Part shown: one piece after another, positions 36,347 through 46,124 of the stretch
How the letters are laid out: each line of letters begins with the position of its first letter
How positions within the stretch are numbered: the stretch's first letter is position 1
NCBI RefSeq assembly: GCF_003583985.1
Contig: NZ_QXML01000005.1
Span: 62,001 to 126,000 of the forward strand
Source of the DNA: Algoriphagus lacus
Lineage (GTDB): Bacteria > Bacteroidota > Bacteroidia > Cytophagales > Cyclobacteriaceae
DNA: 64,000 bases
Direction of reading: 5' to 3'
Position numbers and translations under genes: made by a program
The notes under the pieces: model-generated
Told to the model about the DNA's origin: nothing
What the model saw: the letters and a program-made list of their open reading frames with translations, nothing else
Database searches by the model: none

Positions 36347-38611
36347 TTAATTGGCTGCAGCCTTAATCAAATTCAAAGCTGCACCGGCCTTAAACCATTC
36401 AATTTGACCTTCATTGTAGGTATGGTTTGCAGTAATTGTATGTGTACTACCATCCTTGTGATTCAGGACAATCTGCAGAGGTTTACCAGGAGCAAATGAA
36501 GTTAATCCAAGGATATCAATTACATCATCTTCATGAATGAGGTCATAATCCGCAGGATTGGCAAACGTCAAAGCCAGCATACCTTGTTTCTTAAGGTTGG
36601 TTTCGTGAATACGTGCAAATGATTTTACCAAAATCGCACGGACACCAAGGAATCGTGGTTCCATAGCCGCGTGTTCTCTTGAAGAACCTTCACCATAATT
36701 TTCGTCCCCAACTACAATGGATCCAATTCCATGCTGCTTGTAATGACGCTGAGTGGCAGGCACTTCACCGTATTCACCGGTCAGCTGATTTTTAACTTTA
36801 TTGGTAGCATCGTTGAAAGCATTCACTGCCCCGATGAGCATATTATTGGAGATATTGTCCAAATGCCCTCTGTATTTCAGCCAAGGACCAGCCATAGAAA
36901 TATGGTCAGTGGTACACTTCCCTTTTGCCTTGATCAAAAGTTTCAATCCCTTCAGGTCAGTGCCTTCCCAAGCAGGGAAAGAATCTAACAATTGTAAACG
37001 GTCTGACTTTGGATCTACCAGCACATTAACTTTAGATCCATCCTCAGCTGGAGCCTGATAACCAGCATCTTCCACCGCAAATCCTTTTGTTGGAAGCTCA
37101 AGTCCTTTTGGTTCTTCCAATTTCACCTGTTGACCTTCAGCATTCGTCAGGGTATCGGTAATTGGGTTGAAAGTCAAATCCCCCGCGATTGCAAGAGCAG
37201 TTACAATTTCCGGAGACGCAACAAACGCATGCGTGTTTGGATTACCGTCTGCACGCTTTGCAAAGTTTCTGTTGAAGGAAGTAATAATGGAGTTTTTCTC
37301 CTGCTTTTCAGCACCATGTCGAGCCCACTGACCGATGCAAGGACCGCATGCATTTGCCAGGACTACTCCTCCCATTTTACCGAAAGTATCCAAGAATCCA
37401 TCTCTCTCTACAGTGAATCGTACTTGCTCAGAACCAGGAGTGATGGTGTATTCTGATTTGGCGATCAATTTTTTGTCAACGGCCTGCTGAGCCAAAGAAG
37501 CTGCTCTTGAGATATCTTCGTAAGACGAGTTGGTACATGAACCGATCAAACCAACATCAAGCTTTGCCGGCCAACCGTTTTCCTTTACCGCAGCAGCAAA
37601 TTTTGAAATAGGCCATGCCAAATCTGGAGTGAAAGGACCGTTAACATGCGGCTCAAGCTCCGAAAGATTAATTTCAATCAACTGATCGAAATAAGCTTCA
37701 GGATTTGCATAAACTTCAGAATCTCCTGTCAAGTGCTCAGCGATAGCATTTGCCATGGCAGCAATATCCGAACGGCCAGTGCCACTAAGGTAAGCTGCAG
37801 ATTTTTCATCATATCCAAAAATGGAAGTCGTTGCCCCGATTTCGGCACCCATGTTACAAATCGTCCCTTTTCCTGTTGCAGAAAGTGAACGTGCACCATC
37901 CCCAAAATATTCAACAATTGCACCGGTACCTCCTTTAACAGTGAGAATTCCGGCCACTTTAAGGATTACATCTTTTGCAGAAGTCCAACCAGACATTTTG
38001 CCGGTCAATTTTACACCGATCAACTTTGGAAACTTCAATTCCCATGGTAAACCAGCCATGACATCACAGGCATCAGCTCCACCAACGCCAATAGCAATCA
38101 TTCCAAGACCACCGGCATTTGGTGTGTGGGAGTCTGTACCGATCATCATTCCTCCAGGAAAAGCATAGTTTTCCAAAACTACTTGGTGGATAATACCTGC
38201 ACCTGGCTTCCAGAATCCGATACCGTATTTATTGGACACAGAAGCCAAAAAGTCATAAACCTCTCTGTTCTTGTCTTTAGCTTTATTTAAATCTTTTTCT
38301 GCACCTACTTCAGCCTGAATTAAGTGATCGCAATGGACAGTTGAAGGGACAGCTACTTTGTCTCGACCAGCTTGCATAAACTGCAACAATGCCATCTGAG
38401 CAGTTGCATCCTGCATTGCCACTCTGTCTGGCTGAAAATCTACGTAGGAAGCACCTCTTTTAAAGGCCTGAGAAGCAGGACCTTCTGTCAAGTGAGCATA
38501 GAGAATTTTCTCAGTCAAAGTGAGTGGTCGTCCAACAGCCTTACGTGCAGCTGCGATACGCTCCGGAAACCGGGCATAGACCTCTTTGATCATCTCGATA
38601 TCAAAAGCCAT
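36347..38611 (-). CDS. acn: Aconitate hydratase
   Basis: A 754-residue aconitase of the mitochondrial-like type, which converts citrate to isocitrate in the TCA cycle with a [4Fe-4S] cluster. The cluster cysteines are in [12 protein letters not shown] and [24 protein letters not shown] and the C-terminal swivel segment [19 protein letters not shown] are also diagnostic. Length agrees with this type and not with the longer AcnA/IRP type. It has its own terminator. No clean TAnnTTTG promoter was found in the 428 bases upstream. Confidence 0.97.
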   Translation of the reverse strand: MAFDIEMIKEVYARFPERIAAARKAVGRPLTLTEKILYAHLTEGPASQAFKRGASYVDFQPDRVAMQDATAQMALLQFMQAGRDKVAVPSTVHCDHLIQAEVGAEKDLNKAKDKNREVYDFLASVSNKYGIGFWKPGAGIIHQVVLENYAFPGGMMIGTDSHTPNAGGLGMIAIGVGGADACDVMAGLPWELKFPKLIGVKLTGKMSGWTSAKDVILKVAGILTVKGGTGAIVEYFGDGARSLSATGKGTICNMGAEIGATTSIFGYDEKSAAYLSGTGRSDIAAMANAIAEHLTGDSEVYANPEAYFDQLIEINLSELEPHVNGPFTPDLAWPISKFAAAVKENGWPAKLDVGLIGSCTNSSYEDISRAASLAQQAVDKKLIAKSEYTITPGSEQVRFTVERDGFLDTFGKMGGVVLANACGPCIGQWARHGAEKQEKNSIITSFNRNFAKRADGNPNTHAFVASPEIVTALAIAGDLTFNPITDTLTNAEGQQVKLEEPKGLELPTKGFAVEDAGYQAPAEDGSKVNVLVDPKSDRLQLLDSFPAWEGTDLKGLKLLIKAKGKCTTDHISMAGPWLKYRGHLDNISNNMLIGAVNAFNDATNKVKNQLTGEYGEVPATQRHYKQHGIGSIVVGDENYGEGSSREHAAMEPRFLGVRAILVKSFARIHETNLKKQGMLALTFANPADYDLIHEDDVIDILGLTSFAPGKPLQIVLNHKDGSTHTITANHTYNEGQIEWFKAGAALNLIKAAAN

Positions 38612-39039
38612 TATTCTGAATATTTAGGTGGATAAAAGGTTCAAATTTTCGAACGCGAATATAGACAAAAGACCTAAGAAAAGGTAACCCACTTTTGATT
38701 GAATTGGAGTGTTTTCAAGATTCAATTTGCTCGAATAAAAAAAATTATAGCCCATCATTTAAAACATTAATAGAAAACCCTGTAATGATGTCATTTATTC
38801 AAATTCGAAAAACAATTGAGCTTCTTTAGACATAAAGGGTCTAATAAACATTTAATTATTGCTTTTCTGGTGAATCAAATATTCGGCACCATTTTGGGTT
38901 CTTTTCTACAAAAACAAGGAGCGGATGAGAATTTATAGACGGCATATTCCAAAAGCTTTATTAGTTAAAAAATATCTAGTAATATTATACCACAACTAGA
39001 GCAAAACACTTTTCTTGCCAGAGGTCAATTGGAGTTTTC
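38612..39039. other. 428-base intergenic region with small inverted repeats
   Basis: This is the longest gene-free stretch, between the divergent acn and 7TM kinase genes, and is very AT-rich. I see no ORF of substance. It contains TTAGAC/GTCTAA (38826-38831 and 38839-38844, spacer 7) and CATCATT/AATGATG (38753-38759 and 38784-38790, spacer 24), either of which could be an operator or RNA stem. Promoters for both flanking genes must lie here. Confidence 0.45.
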
Positions 39040-40815
39040 ATGGAGTTTATTCTTAATCCGTACGCGCTTACCCTAATTATTTCAAGTTTATTAGTCGGCG
39101 GATTATCGCTTTTTATCGGACTGAAGGTAGAAGAATCTGTTAGGTGGATAGTCTTCGCCATGTTGTCTTTCACCGTTTGGGGATTCTTTTACGGTTTAGA
39201 ACTTACCGCTCAGACTGTTCCTGAAATGCTCTTTTGGAGCAAGCTTCAATACATTGGATTGCTCGCGGCACCTGCGAGCTGGCTGGTCTTTGCATTGAAA
39301 TATACAGGGGTGGATACCTCCAACAAAAAGTGGGTCTTCCCTTCCATTTTTGCTCTTCCCATTCTTACCTATATAATAGTCCTAACCAATACCTGGCACC
39401 ACCTACATTATAAAAGCAACTGGTTGATCACCACAGGCCCCTTTCCCCTACTGGGAATTGAAAAGGGGATTTGGTATTCAGTTCAAATCGCCTTTTCCTA
39501 TGTTTTCTACTTCCTTGGGACTTATATTATTTGGAAAAGGTTCAGGTATGCTAATATCCATTTCAAACTTCAAACCCGATTATTGATAATTGCCGGTTTT
39601 TTCCCACTGATAATCAACATGCTTTATCAATTCTCATGGCTTAAGCCATTTGAAGGATTGGATATGACACCCTATGCTTTTTTATTCACCTACCTTTTTA
39701 TTGCAGTGGCTATTTTGAGATTCAACCTATTTAATCTCAAACCAGTTGCACGGGATAAAATCCTTGAGGTAATGACTAGGGGGGTGATCATCTTTGACCA
39801 TAGAAATAAAATCATCGATTTTAATTCCGCTTGCAAAAACTATTTTCCCAATCCCATTCAAGTCAAATTGGGAAATTTAGCAGAAAAAATATTTTTTGAT
39901 AGACCTGAAATCATAGACCTTCTGAACAATCAGGAGCGTCAGATAATAGAAAGCAAAGTAAAATTTTCGGGAGAAGAATCAGTTCTCAAAATAGAAGCAG
40001 TTCCAATTTCCGACAGCAAGGCGCTAGTTTCCGGAATGATGTTACTCTTCGATGACATTACTGCCGAAATAAAAATAAATGAACGGCTTAAAAAACAGGC
40101 GACTGAGCTTCAGCAGCTCAATGATCTAAAAGACAAGTTTTTCAGCATTATTTCCCATGATTTAAAAGGCCCCGTTTTTGGAGTGAAAGAACTTATTCAT
40201 CTCACTCAAAACGGTTTGATTTCCGAAGAAGAATTCATGAGTATGCTGCCTGAAGTATCCAAAAACATGGAGCATGTAGCTATACTTTTGGAAAATCTCT
40301 TGGCATGGACCAGCTCCCAGCTTCGTGGGGAATATGTTCAGCCACAAATCTTAGACTTAAATCGATTGGTCACCAGCCAAAAAACACTCCTAGACAGAAT
40401 TGCTGTTGAAAAATCAATTCAGATTGAGCTTTTAGGTTTTGAAAACTCATGGGTCAAAGCGGATAAAAATATGCTGGAATTGATTCTTCGTAATCTGATT
40501 TCCAATGCCATAAAATTCTCAAATCCCGGGAGCAAGGTGGTGGTGTCAAATGAGGATTTGGGAGATATGCAAAAACTTTGTGTCAAAGACTATGGAGTAG
40601 GCATCTCCGAGGAAAACCTAGAAAAACTTAATCAGGGAATTTCTTTTACCACCAGGGGACAGAGCAATGAAACCGGTACTGGATTAGGACTATTACTGGT
40701 GCGTGAATACATCATTAAAAATGGAGGCTCCTTATCCATCAGTTCCACTCTGGGTGAAGGGACCAAATTTTGCATTTCCATTCCAAAAGCCATCCAGCCG
40801 GTCAGCCTCGTTTAA
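39040..40815 (+). CDS. Sensor histidine kinase with 7TM N-terminal domain
   Basis: A 591-residue membrane kinase. Seven hydrophobic segments within residues 1-230 match the histidine-kinase N-terminal 7TM sensor type; a PAS-like domain (about 240-345) follows. The HisKA domain has His373 in IISHDLKGP, and the ATPase domain has ISNAIKFSNPG, DYGVGI and TGTGLGLLLVREY. There is no receiver. No response regulator is adjacent, so it is an orphan kinase. Its last four bases overlap the convergent acyl-CoA reductase gene. Confidence 0.9.
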   Translation: MEFILNPYALTLIISSLLVGGLSLFIGLKVEESVRWIVFAMLSFTVWGFFYGLELTAQTVPEMLFWSKLQYIGLLAAPASWLVFALKYTGVDTSNKKWVFPSIFALPILTYIIVLTNTWHHLHYKSNWLITTGPFPLLGIEKGIWYSVQIAFSYVFYFLGTYIIWKRFRYANIHFKLQTRLLIIAGFFPLIINMLYQFSWLKPFEGLDMTPYAFLFTYLFIAVAILRFNLFNLKPVARDKILEVMTRGVIIFDHRNKIIDFNSACKNYFPNPIQVKLGNLAEKIFFDRPEIIDLLNNQERQIIESKVKFSGEESVLKIEAVPISDSKALVSGMMLLFDDITAEIKINERLKKQATELQQLNDLKDKFFSIISHDLKGPVFGVKELIHLTQNGLISEEEFMSMLPEVSKNMEHVAILLENLLAWTSSQLRGEYVQPQILDLNRLVTSQKTLLDRIAVEKSIQIELLGFENSWVKADKNMLELILRNLISNAIKFSNPGSKVVVSNEDLGDMQKLCVKDYGVGISEENLEKLNQGISFTTRGQSNETGTGLGLLLVREYIIKNGGSLSISSTLGEGTKFCISIPKAIQPVSLV

Positions 40816-41840
40816 CTAAGCTCCAAAAGAAATTTCAGGGTATCCATTTTATCTGCATATTCTCCGGGTCCTGGATATTGAGCTGATCCGAATGGAACTG
40901 CCCCATGAACCTGATCAGAACTCGCAACTATACATTGTATTTTAGCTTCGATCTCCTTTAAATCCTTGAGAAGCTTTTCCTCATTCTCATACAATTCGTA
41001 AAACAGTACGCCAATTGGTGAAACCAGATCTTTGCTTTGCTTTAGCAGCAAAAATCCATTGTCAAGGTGAGGTTCATTGTTCACCAAGTAAATCGACTTG
41101 TTGTACTCATAATTATTCAGGTATTTATGGTTTGATGCCACCCAATCGAACCTCTCCAAAATCCCCAAAAGACGCTGAAGTTGTTCTTCATTTTTTATAA
41201 AAATCTTGGAAACGTTTCTGCATCCCAATCCAAAATAGAGGAAGATATCCCATCCCAGCTTTTCCAGTTCCTCATCCGATTCTTGTCCAGTCAAAACCGC
41301 AACTGATGTCCGGTTTGAGCGGATAATACTTGGATATTTACCGAAATAATAGTTGAAGTATCGGGCAGAATTGTCGCTTCCGGTAGCGATATAGGCATCC
41401 TTACCTTTTAGCATTTCCTCGATTTGAATATGATTTTGAAATCTTGGCTCAAGTCGGATTAATTGGTCAATAATCCATTTTGAAAAAACCGAATCGGCAG
41501 AACTCAACTTGATCGAGGCGATGTGTCCGGTAATTAGAACGCACAATAAGTCGTGAAAGCCTACTCCGGGAATATTACCTGCCATCAAAATTCCTACAGT
41601 CTTTGGAATTACCCAGTCGGGAAAGGCATAAGCTGAAAGCCATTCATCAAGATTTTTTCTATCCAGAATTATTGAAATACCTTTTAGAGCTGATTGAATT
41701 GAGATCTCCGTAAACCAGCTATTCTGATTTTGAACTCTTCGGACAAGGTTTTCCTGATCAACCTGATCCAACTGACTAATAAATTCTCCCAAACGGGAAA
41801 ATGCCTCTATCCTATCCTTAAATGGTATTTCTGCAATCAT
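40812..41840 (-). CDS. LuxC-type acyl-CoA reductase
   Basis: A 342-residue protein resembling the LuxC acyl-CoA reductase family, NADPH-dependent enzymes that make aldehydes from acyl thioesters. IPKTVGILMAGNIPGVGFHD is the cofactor-side hallmark, and the likely catalytic Cys is in FGLGCRNVSK; GSAQYPGPGEYADK ends the domain. Lux luminescence genes are absent, so light production is not implied. Members of this kind are common in Bacteroidota and their substrate is unknown. It is divergent from a ferredoxin gene 119 bases away. A -7-like box ends five bases before its ATG. Confidence 0.82.
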   Translation of the reverse strand: MIAEIPFKDRIEAFSRLGEFISQLDQVDQENLVRRVQNQNSWFTEISIQSALKGISIILDRKNLDEWLSAYAFPDWVIPKTVGILMAGNIPGVGFHDLLCVLITGHIASIKLSSADSVFSKWIIDQLIRLEPRFQNHIQIEEMLKGKDAYIATGSDNSARYFNYYFGKYPSIIRSNRTSVAVLTGQESDEELEKLGWDIFLYFGLGCRNVSKIFIKNEEQLQRLLGILERFDWVASNHKYLNNYEYNKSIYLVNNEPHLDNGFLLLKQSKDLVSPIGVLFYELYENEEKLLKDLKEIEAKIQCIVASSDQVHGAVPFGSAQYPGPGEYADKMDTLKFLLELS

Positions 41841-41844
41841 GGCT

Positions 41845-41852
41845 CAAAGTTA
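41845..41852 (-). promoter_or_regulatory. Candidate -7 box immediately before the acyl-CoA reductase ATG
   Basis: TAACTTTG on the minus strand matches TAnnTTTG exactly and ends five bases before the ATG at 41840. If used, the transcript would be nearly leaderless. No -33 element was found. Confidence 0.3.
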
Positions 41853-41908
41853 CCAAAAGGCTCTGAGCATGGAATAAATTTAAATTAATTAGTGTGACAA
41901 CTTTTTTA

Positions 41909-41939
41909 TTGCCTTGGAGTTCCTGAGATTGTACTTTTG
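41909..41939 (+). promoter_or_regulatory. Promoter of the ferredoxin gene
   Basis: TTG (41909-41911), a 20-base spacer and TACTTTTG (41932-41939) agree with the Bacteroidota sigma consensus in both sequence and spacing. The ATG is 20 bases after the -7 box. Confidence 0.6.
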
Positions 41940-41956
41940 AGCATCTAATTGATTGA

Positions 41957-42306
<350 letters not shown>

Positions 42307-42307
<1 letters not shown>

Positions 42308-42329
42308 AGTGGCTAAGGCCACTTTTTTT
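42307..42329 (+). terminator. Rho-independent terminator of the ferredoxin gene
   Basis: AAGTGGC (42307-42313) and GCCACTT (42318-42324) form a 7-bp stem with loop TAAG, then a run of T. It begins at the last base of the stop codon. Confidence 0.88.
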
Positions 42330-42489
42330 GTTTAATGAGGTCAAAATTTATTGTTGATTTTAAACCCCTTATACTCGAAAATAAACTACTCCTCAAAAAA
42401 AAGTATAACTCGCTTTTGAATTCTAGTTAGCTTTTCCTTTATCTTAGAACCTATAATTAAGCACAAATCAACCCAAAATCAGGAGCACT

Positions 42490-42819
42490 GTGGAAGATCA
42501 ACGAGGATACGACAGAGATGAAATTTTCTCTAAAAAAGTGAAGGCTGGCAAAAGAACTTATTTTTTTGATATTAAATCCACCCGAGCCAACGATTACTAC
42601 ATTACAATTACAGAAAGTAAGCGAAGAATGAATGGTGACAGCTTCAGCTATGAGAAGCATAAAATTTTTCTTTACAAAGAAGATTTTTTCAAGTTTGTAA
42701 ATGCACTCAATGAAGCGGTGGATCATGTTAAAAATGATCTTTTACCGGATTTTGATTTTGAGCAGTTTGAAAACGAAGACACTGAAAACGAAATCAATGA
42801 TGAATTGAAATGGGAATAA
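42490..42819 (+). CDS. PUR family (DUF3276) nucleic-acid-binding protein
   Basis: A 109-residue protein matching the bacterial PUR-alpha-like DUF3276 family: KRTYFFDIKSTRANDYYITITESK followed by FLYKEDFFKFVNAL, then an acidic tail. Eukaryotic Pur-alpha binds purine-rich single strands; bacterial members have the same fold and bind DNA or RNA, with unclear function. The start is GTG at 42490, preceded by AGGAG at 42481-42485, one of the few clear Shine-Dalgarno-like sequences in the window. Confidence 0.88.
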   Translation: MEDQRGYDRDEIFSKKVKAGKRTYFFDIKSTRANDYYITITESKRRMNGDSFSYEKHKIFLYKEDFFKFVNALNEAVDHVKNDLLPDFDFEQFENEDTENEINDELKWE

Positions 42820-42838
42820 TGCCGTACAGGTTTGGCGA

Positions 42839-42870
42839 TTGCTAATCCATCACGGATTAAGGTATATTTG
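42839..42870 (+). promoter_or_regulatory. Promoter of the second AI-2E-family gene
   Basis: TTG (42839-42841), a 21-base spacer and TATATTTG (42863-42870) fit the Bacteroidota consensus. The terminator-like hairpin at 42871-42891 begins at once after the -7 box, in the expected start-site region. Confidence 0.5.
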
Positions 42871-42894
42871 AGGAGGCTTTTGCCTCCTTTTATA
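42871..42894 (+). terminator. Terminator-like hairpin between the PUR-family and permease genes
   Basis: GGAGGC (42872-42877), loop TTTT and GCCTCC (42882-42887) followed by TTTT and AT-rich sequence. It probably ends the DUF3276 transcript, 52 bases past that gene's stop. Confidence 0.7.
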
Positions 42895-42903
42895 TTTATA
42901 AAG

Positions 42904-43998
42904 ATGCAGCGGTTTTTTGTATATCTGATCTTATTTCTGGCAGCCTTTTTTTTATTTGGCTGGTACTTTTCCAATATTACGCTTTACCTAATTATCTCAT
43001 TAATCATTGCGGCATTACTTCGCCCATTGACTAATCGCCTCAATGATTTCCACCTTCTTGGGCAGCACATTCCTAGATGGCTTGCAATCTTGATTTCGTA
43101 TGCAGCCATTGTTTTATTGGTTGTTATGCTGGGACTGTTGTATTTCCCGTTGATCAATGACCAAATTATTATTCTATCCGAATTGGATTTGGAAGGAATT
43201 TATCTTCAAATCAAAGAACCCGTCAGTCGTGTAGAACGATTTCTGCTTCGATACGAATTACTTGAAAACAAGCCTGGATCACTTTTCGAAGAATTAAAAA
43301 AGTCTATCATTGAATTTGTTAAAAGCTTTGATTTCGGTGGCTTTATCAGTGGTTTGATTGACCTGACGACCAGTTTCTTAATAGGCACGATGGCCATTGC
43401 CTTTATTACCTTCTTCCTTCTTTTGGAGAATGGGCTTTTGAGAAGGAATCTGCTTAATCTCATTCCTAATCCCTATTTCGAACTTTCCGTCGCCACATTT
43501 ACAAAGGTGGAAAAACTACTTTCCAATTACCTGTTTGGGCTTATGCTTCAGATGCTTGCTATTTTTTCATTGGCTAGCCTAGGTCTATCAATTGCCGGGA
43601 TAGAATATGCCCTTACCATTGCACTATTTGCAGCTATTGCAAACCTCATACCCTACGCAGGACCCATACTTGGGGCAGTATTCGGCCTGATTGTCGGAGT
43701 GTCCACCGGTACATTTACCACTGATTCAGAATATACCTATCTACTTTTCAAGATATTGTCTGTTTTTGCTTTTGTACAACTCACTGATAATGTGGTGCTC
43801 CAACCAATGATTTTCTCCAAATCAGTCAAAGCACATCCCCTTGAGATATTTGTTATTATCTTTGCCGGGGCAAAAATTGCCGGTATTCCGGGGATGATCT
43901 TTGCAATTCCGGTTTATACCATATTCAGAGTATCTGTGATGGAGTTCTACAAAGGGTATAAATCCTATCGAATCTTTAAAATTAAAGCAACGAATTAA
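42904..43998 (+). CDS. AI-2E family transporter (second member)
   Basis: A 364-residue inner-membrane permease of the AI-2E family, with paired N-terminal hydrophobic segments, a polar extracytoplasmic region at about residues 80-140 and AAIANLIPYAGPILGAVFG in the C-terminal half. It is clearly distinct from the member at 29975-31069. The frame opens at a TTG (42832), but the ATG at 42904 (MQRFFVYLILFLAAFF) was preferred because it starts at the first membrane segment and lies after the promoter and hairpin. Its stop shares one base with the ychF start (TAATG). Confidence 0.88.
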   Translation: MQRFFVYLILFLAAFFLFGWYFSNITLYLIISLIIAALLRPLTNRLNDFHLLGQHIPRWLAILISYAAIVLLVVMLGLLYFPLINDQIIILSELDLEGIYLQIKEPVSRVERFLLRYELLENKPGSLFEELKKSIIEFVKSFDFGGFISGLIDLTTSFLIGTMAIAFITFFLLLENGLLRRNLLNLIPNPYFELSVATFTKVEKLLSNYLFGLMLQMLAIFSLASLGLSIAGIEYALTIALFAAIANLIPYAGPILGAVFGLIVGVSTGTFTTDSEYTYLLFKILSVFAFVQLTDNVVLQPMIFSKSVKAHPLEIFVIIFAGAKIAGIPGMIFAIPVYTIFRVSVMEFYKGYKSYRIFKIKATN

Positions 43999-45095
43999 TG
44001 GCATTACAATGTGGCATAGTAGGTCTTCCAAATGTTGGAAAATCCACCTTGTTTAATGCGCTATCAAGCGCCAAAGCAGAAGCGGCAAACTTCCCTTTTT
44101 GTACCATCGAACCTAATGTGGGCGTCGTTTCCGTTCCTGACAGGCGACTTCAGGTTTTGGAGGGACTAGTCAATCCACAGCGGGTGGTACCTACTATCAT
44201 TGAGTTTGTAGATATCGCAGGCTTGGTAAAAGGCGCATCCAAAGGTGAAGGCCTTGGAAATAAATTTCTTGCCAATATCCGTGAGGTGGATGCGATCATT
44301 CACGTAATTCGCTGCTTTGAAGATGAGAACATTGTTCACGTCGCGGGTGGTGTTGACCCGATTTTTGACAAAGAAGTGATCGACACCGAGCTTCAGTTGA
44401 AGGATTTGGAATCTGTCGAAAAGAAAATTCAGCGAATCGAAAAAATAGCCAAATCCGGTGACGCCAAGGCAAAAGTGGAGCTTGAAGTCCTGAACCGATT
44501 CAAGAACGGATTAACCTCAGGCCTCAATGCACGTGCAGTGGAAATAGACAAGGAAGAATTTGAAGCCGTAAGAGATTTGCACCTTTTAACCATCAAGCCC
44601 GTACTCTACGTGGCCAATGTTGACGAGGGAAGCATCCTGACAGGAAACAAGTTTGTCGACAAACTGAAAGAAAAAGTCAAAGAAGAAAATGCTGAAGTAA
44701 TAATCCTTTGCGCAGCAATTGAATCACAGATTGCAGAGTTTGAGGATGCAGATGAAAAGTCACTTTTTCTTTCTGAATATGGATTGGAGGAAAGCGGATT
44801 GAACAGATTGATTTCTGCAGCCTACTCTTTACTGGACCTTATTACCTATTTTACAGCAGGTGTTCAGGAAGTTAGAGCTTGGACAATCAAAAAAGGCTGG
44901 AAAGCACCACAAGCCGCTGGAGTCATTCACACTGATTTTGAACGTGGGTTTATAAAAGCTGAAGTCATAAAACTTGCCGATTATCAGCAATTCAAAAATG
45001 AAGCTGGGTGCCGAGAAAATGGGAAAATTGCCATTGAAGGAAAAGAATACGTGGTTCAGGACGGCGATATCATGCATTTTAGGTTCAACGTTTGA
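43998..45095 (+). CDS. ychF: Redox-regulated ATPase YchF (Obg family)
   Basis: A 365-residue translation-associated P-loop protein of the Obg family that prefers ATP to GTP. The P-loop GLPNVGKST is at residues 9-17; [21 protein letters not shown] is the G3/switch II region with the YchF-typical sequence. A coiled-coil segment and a C-terminal TGS domain ([26 protein letters not shown] is its core, split here as a description) complete it. It shares one base with the upstream permease gene, suggesting coupling. Confidence 0.95.
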   Translation: MALQCGIVGLPNVGKSTLFNALSSAKAEAANFPFCTIEPNVGVVSVPDRRLQVLEGLVNPQRVVPTIIEFVDIAGLVKGASKGEGLGNKFLANIREVDAIIHVIRCFEDENIVHVAGGVDPIFDKEVIDTELQLKDLESVEKKIQRIEKIAKSGDAKAKVELEVLNRFKNGLTSGLNARAVEIDKEEFEAVRDLHLLTIKPVLYVANVDEGSILTGNKFVDKLKEKVKEENAEVIILCAAIESQIAEFEDADEKSLFLSEYGLEESGLNRLISAAYSLLDLITYFTAGVQEVRAWTIKKGWKAPQAAGVIHTDFERGFIKAEVIKLADYQQFKNEAGCRENGKIAIEGKEYVVQDGDIMHFRFNV

Positions 45096-45195
45096 CTTTT
45101 TTTGAATTTTATTTGTACTTTTACCCACTGCTTATCCACCCCCAATTACCAAGCATTTTATTTCACAATTTGTCTCATTTTATTTTTAATTCACC

Positions 45196-46086
45196 GTGAG
45201 AGTTAGACTGATATTTTCACTTAAAAACAAAGGCTCTTATTTGCCTTTTCATCACCAGTACATCCTTGCACAATTCCTTAAGGGTTTAATTGTAAAAGGA
45301 GGTAGAGAAGAATTCTTCAATTATAATTACTTCAACTTTTCCGGCCTTAAAGGTCAGACTAAAGTAAGTAGAAGTGGGTTGCATTATTATTCCAGCCTGG
45401 TGACTCTTGTTCTTTCTTCCCAAAGTGAGGACTTCATGGATTATTTGCTCGAGCAGGTTTTTGCAACGCCAAAAATCGAACTCGGAAATTTGATCCTATC
45501 TCCGGAATACACTGAATTGGAATCCGAACCAACGCTCGAAACCTCCAATAAATTCGTGTGCATTTCTCCTCTCGTTTTGATCACTCCTGCTTTCAATGAA
45601 GAAGCAGGAAAGCGGTTTATTAACCCAGACAGCGATGAGTTTTCCGATTTGTTGTACGAATCAACTTTGACTCGTATGGAAAAGTCGGGCTGGTACACTC
45701 CTGAGCAAATGGAATCTTTCTACAAGTTCCAAGTAGTACCTGACATGGTTTATGTCAACAAGCTGAAAGAACAACAAAAGAAGTTTGCAAGAATCTATGC
45801 TGTTTATGACATGGATGTGAAATATGAGGTAAGAGGTTACACTCTTCCTTTCACGCTTTATGCAGCCCCTGAAGTTCAGGATTTCGTGTTCAAATGCGGC
45901 TTGGGTGCATTTACCCATAAAGGGTTTGGAATGCTGGATTTGGCAAATCATCCTTCGGGGACCCGTACCACTACATACAAGTTTAAAAGAGAAGGTTTCG
46001 TCCCTTACAAACCGACTGAGCGGGTCAGACAAAATGTCGCCCCGACATCGGAAGAAGGAGAAAGCGAAATGCCTGAAGAGTTTTAA
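45196..46086 (+). CDS. Orphan Cas6-like RNA-binding protein, catalytic residues not found
   Basis: A 296-residue protein with the two-ferredoxin-fold layout of Cas6 CRISPR endoribonucleases. Matches to Cas6 include LPFHHQY at 16-22, YFNFS at 45-49, CISPL at 122-126 and the glycine-rich loop CGLG...HKGFGM at 234-246. Aligned by eye with Pyrococcus Cas6 (as I recall it, active residues Tyr31, His46, Lys52), the Tyr position is Lys29, the segment holding the His is about six residues shorter and has no His, and the Lys position is Asn44. No cas gene or repeat array occurs in the window. The start is GTG. It probably binds RNA but may not cut it, or may use other residues. A terminator follows directly. 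Confidence 0.8.
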   Translation: MRVRLIFSLKNKGSYLPFHHQYILAQFLKGLIVKGGREEFFNYNYFNFSGLKGQTKVSRSGLHYYSSLVTLVLSSQSEDFMDYLLEQVFATPKIELGNLILSPEYTELESEPTLETSNKFVCISPLVLITPAFNEEAGKRFINPDSDEFSDLLYESTLTRMEKSGWYTPEQMESFYKFQVVPDMVYVNKLKEQQKKFARIYAVYDMDVKYEVRGYTLPFTLYAAPEVQDFVFKCGLGAFTHKGFGMLDLANHPSGTRTTTYKFKREGFVPYKPTERVRQNVAPTSEEGESEMPEEF

Positions 46087-46093
46087 CAAACAC

Positions 46094-46124
46094 ATCCCCT
46101 CCCAGACGGAGGGGATTCTTTTTT
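46094..46124 (+). terminator. Rho-independent terminator of the Cas6-like gene
   Basis: ATCCCCTCC (46094-46102) and GGAGGGGAT (46108-46116) form a perfect 9-bp stem followed by TCTTTTTT. It overlaps the last bases of the convergent DUF5103 gene. Confidence 0.92.

Noticed and set aside
37821..38168. 115-codon plus-strand ORF inside acn
   Set aside because: It is antisense to a strongly conserved aconitase and has no recognisable motif; the open frame follows from acn codon use.
40812..41840. Bioluminescence function from the LuxC match
   Set aside because: No luxA, luxB, luxD or luxE genes are present and LuxC-type reductases occur in many dark bacteria.
45661..46095. 144-codon minus-strand ORF across the Cas6-like gene
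   Set aside because: Shadow of the Cas6-like gene and its terminator; no start context or family match.
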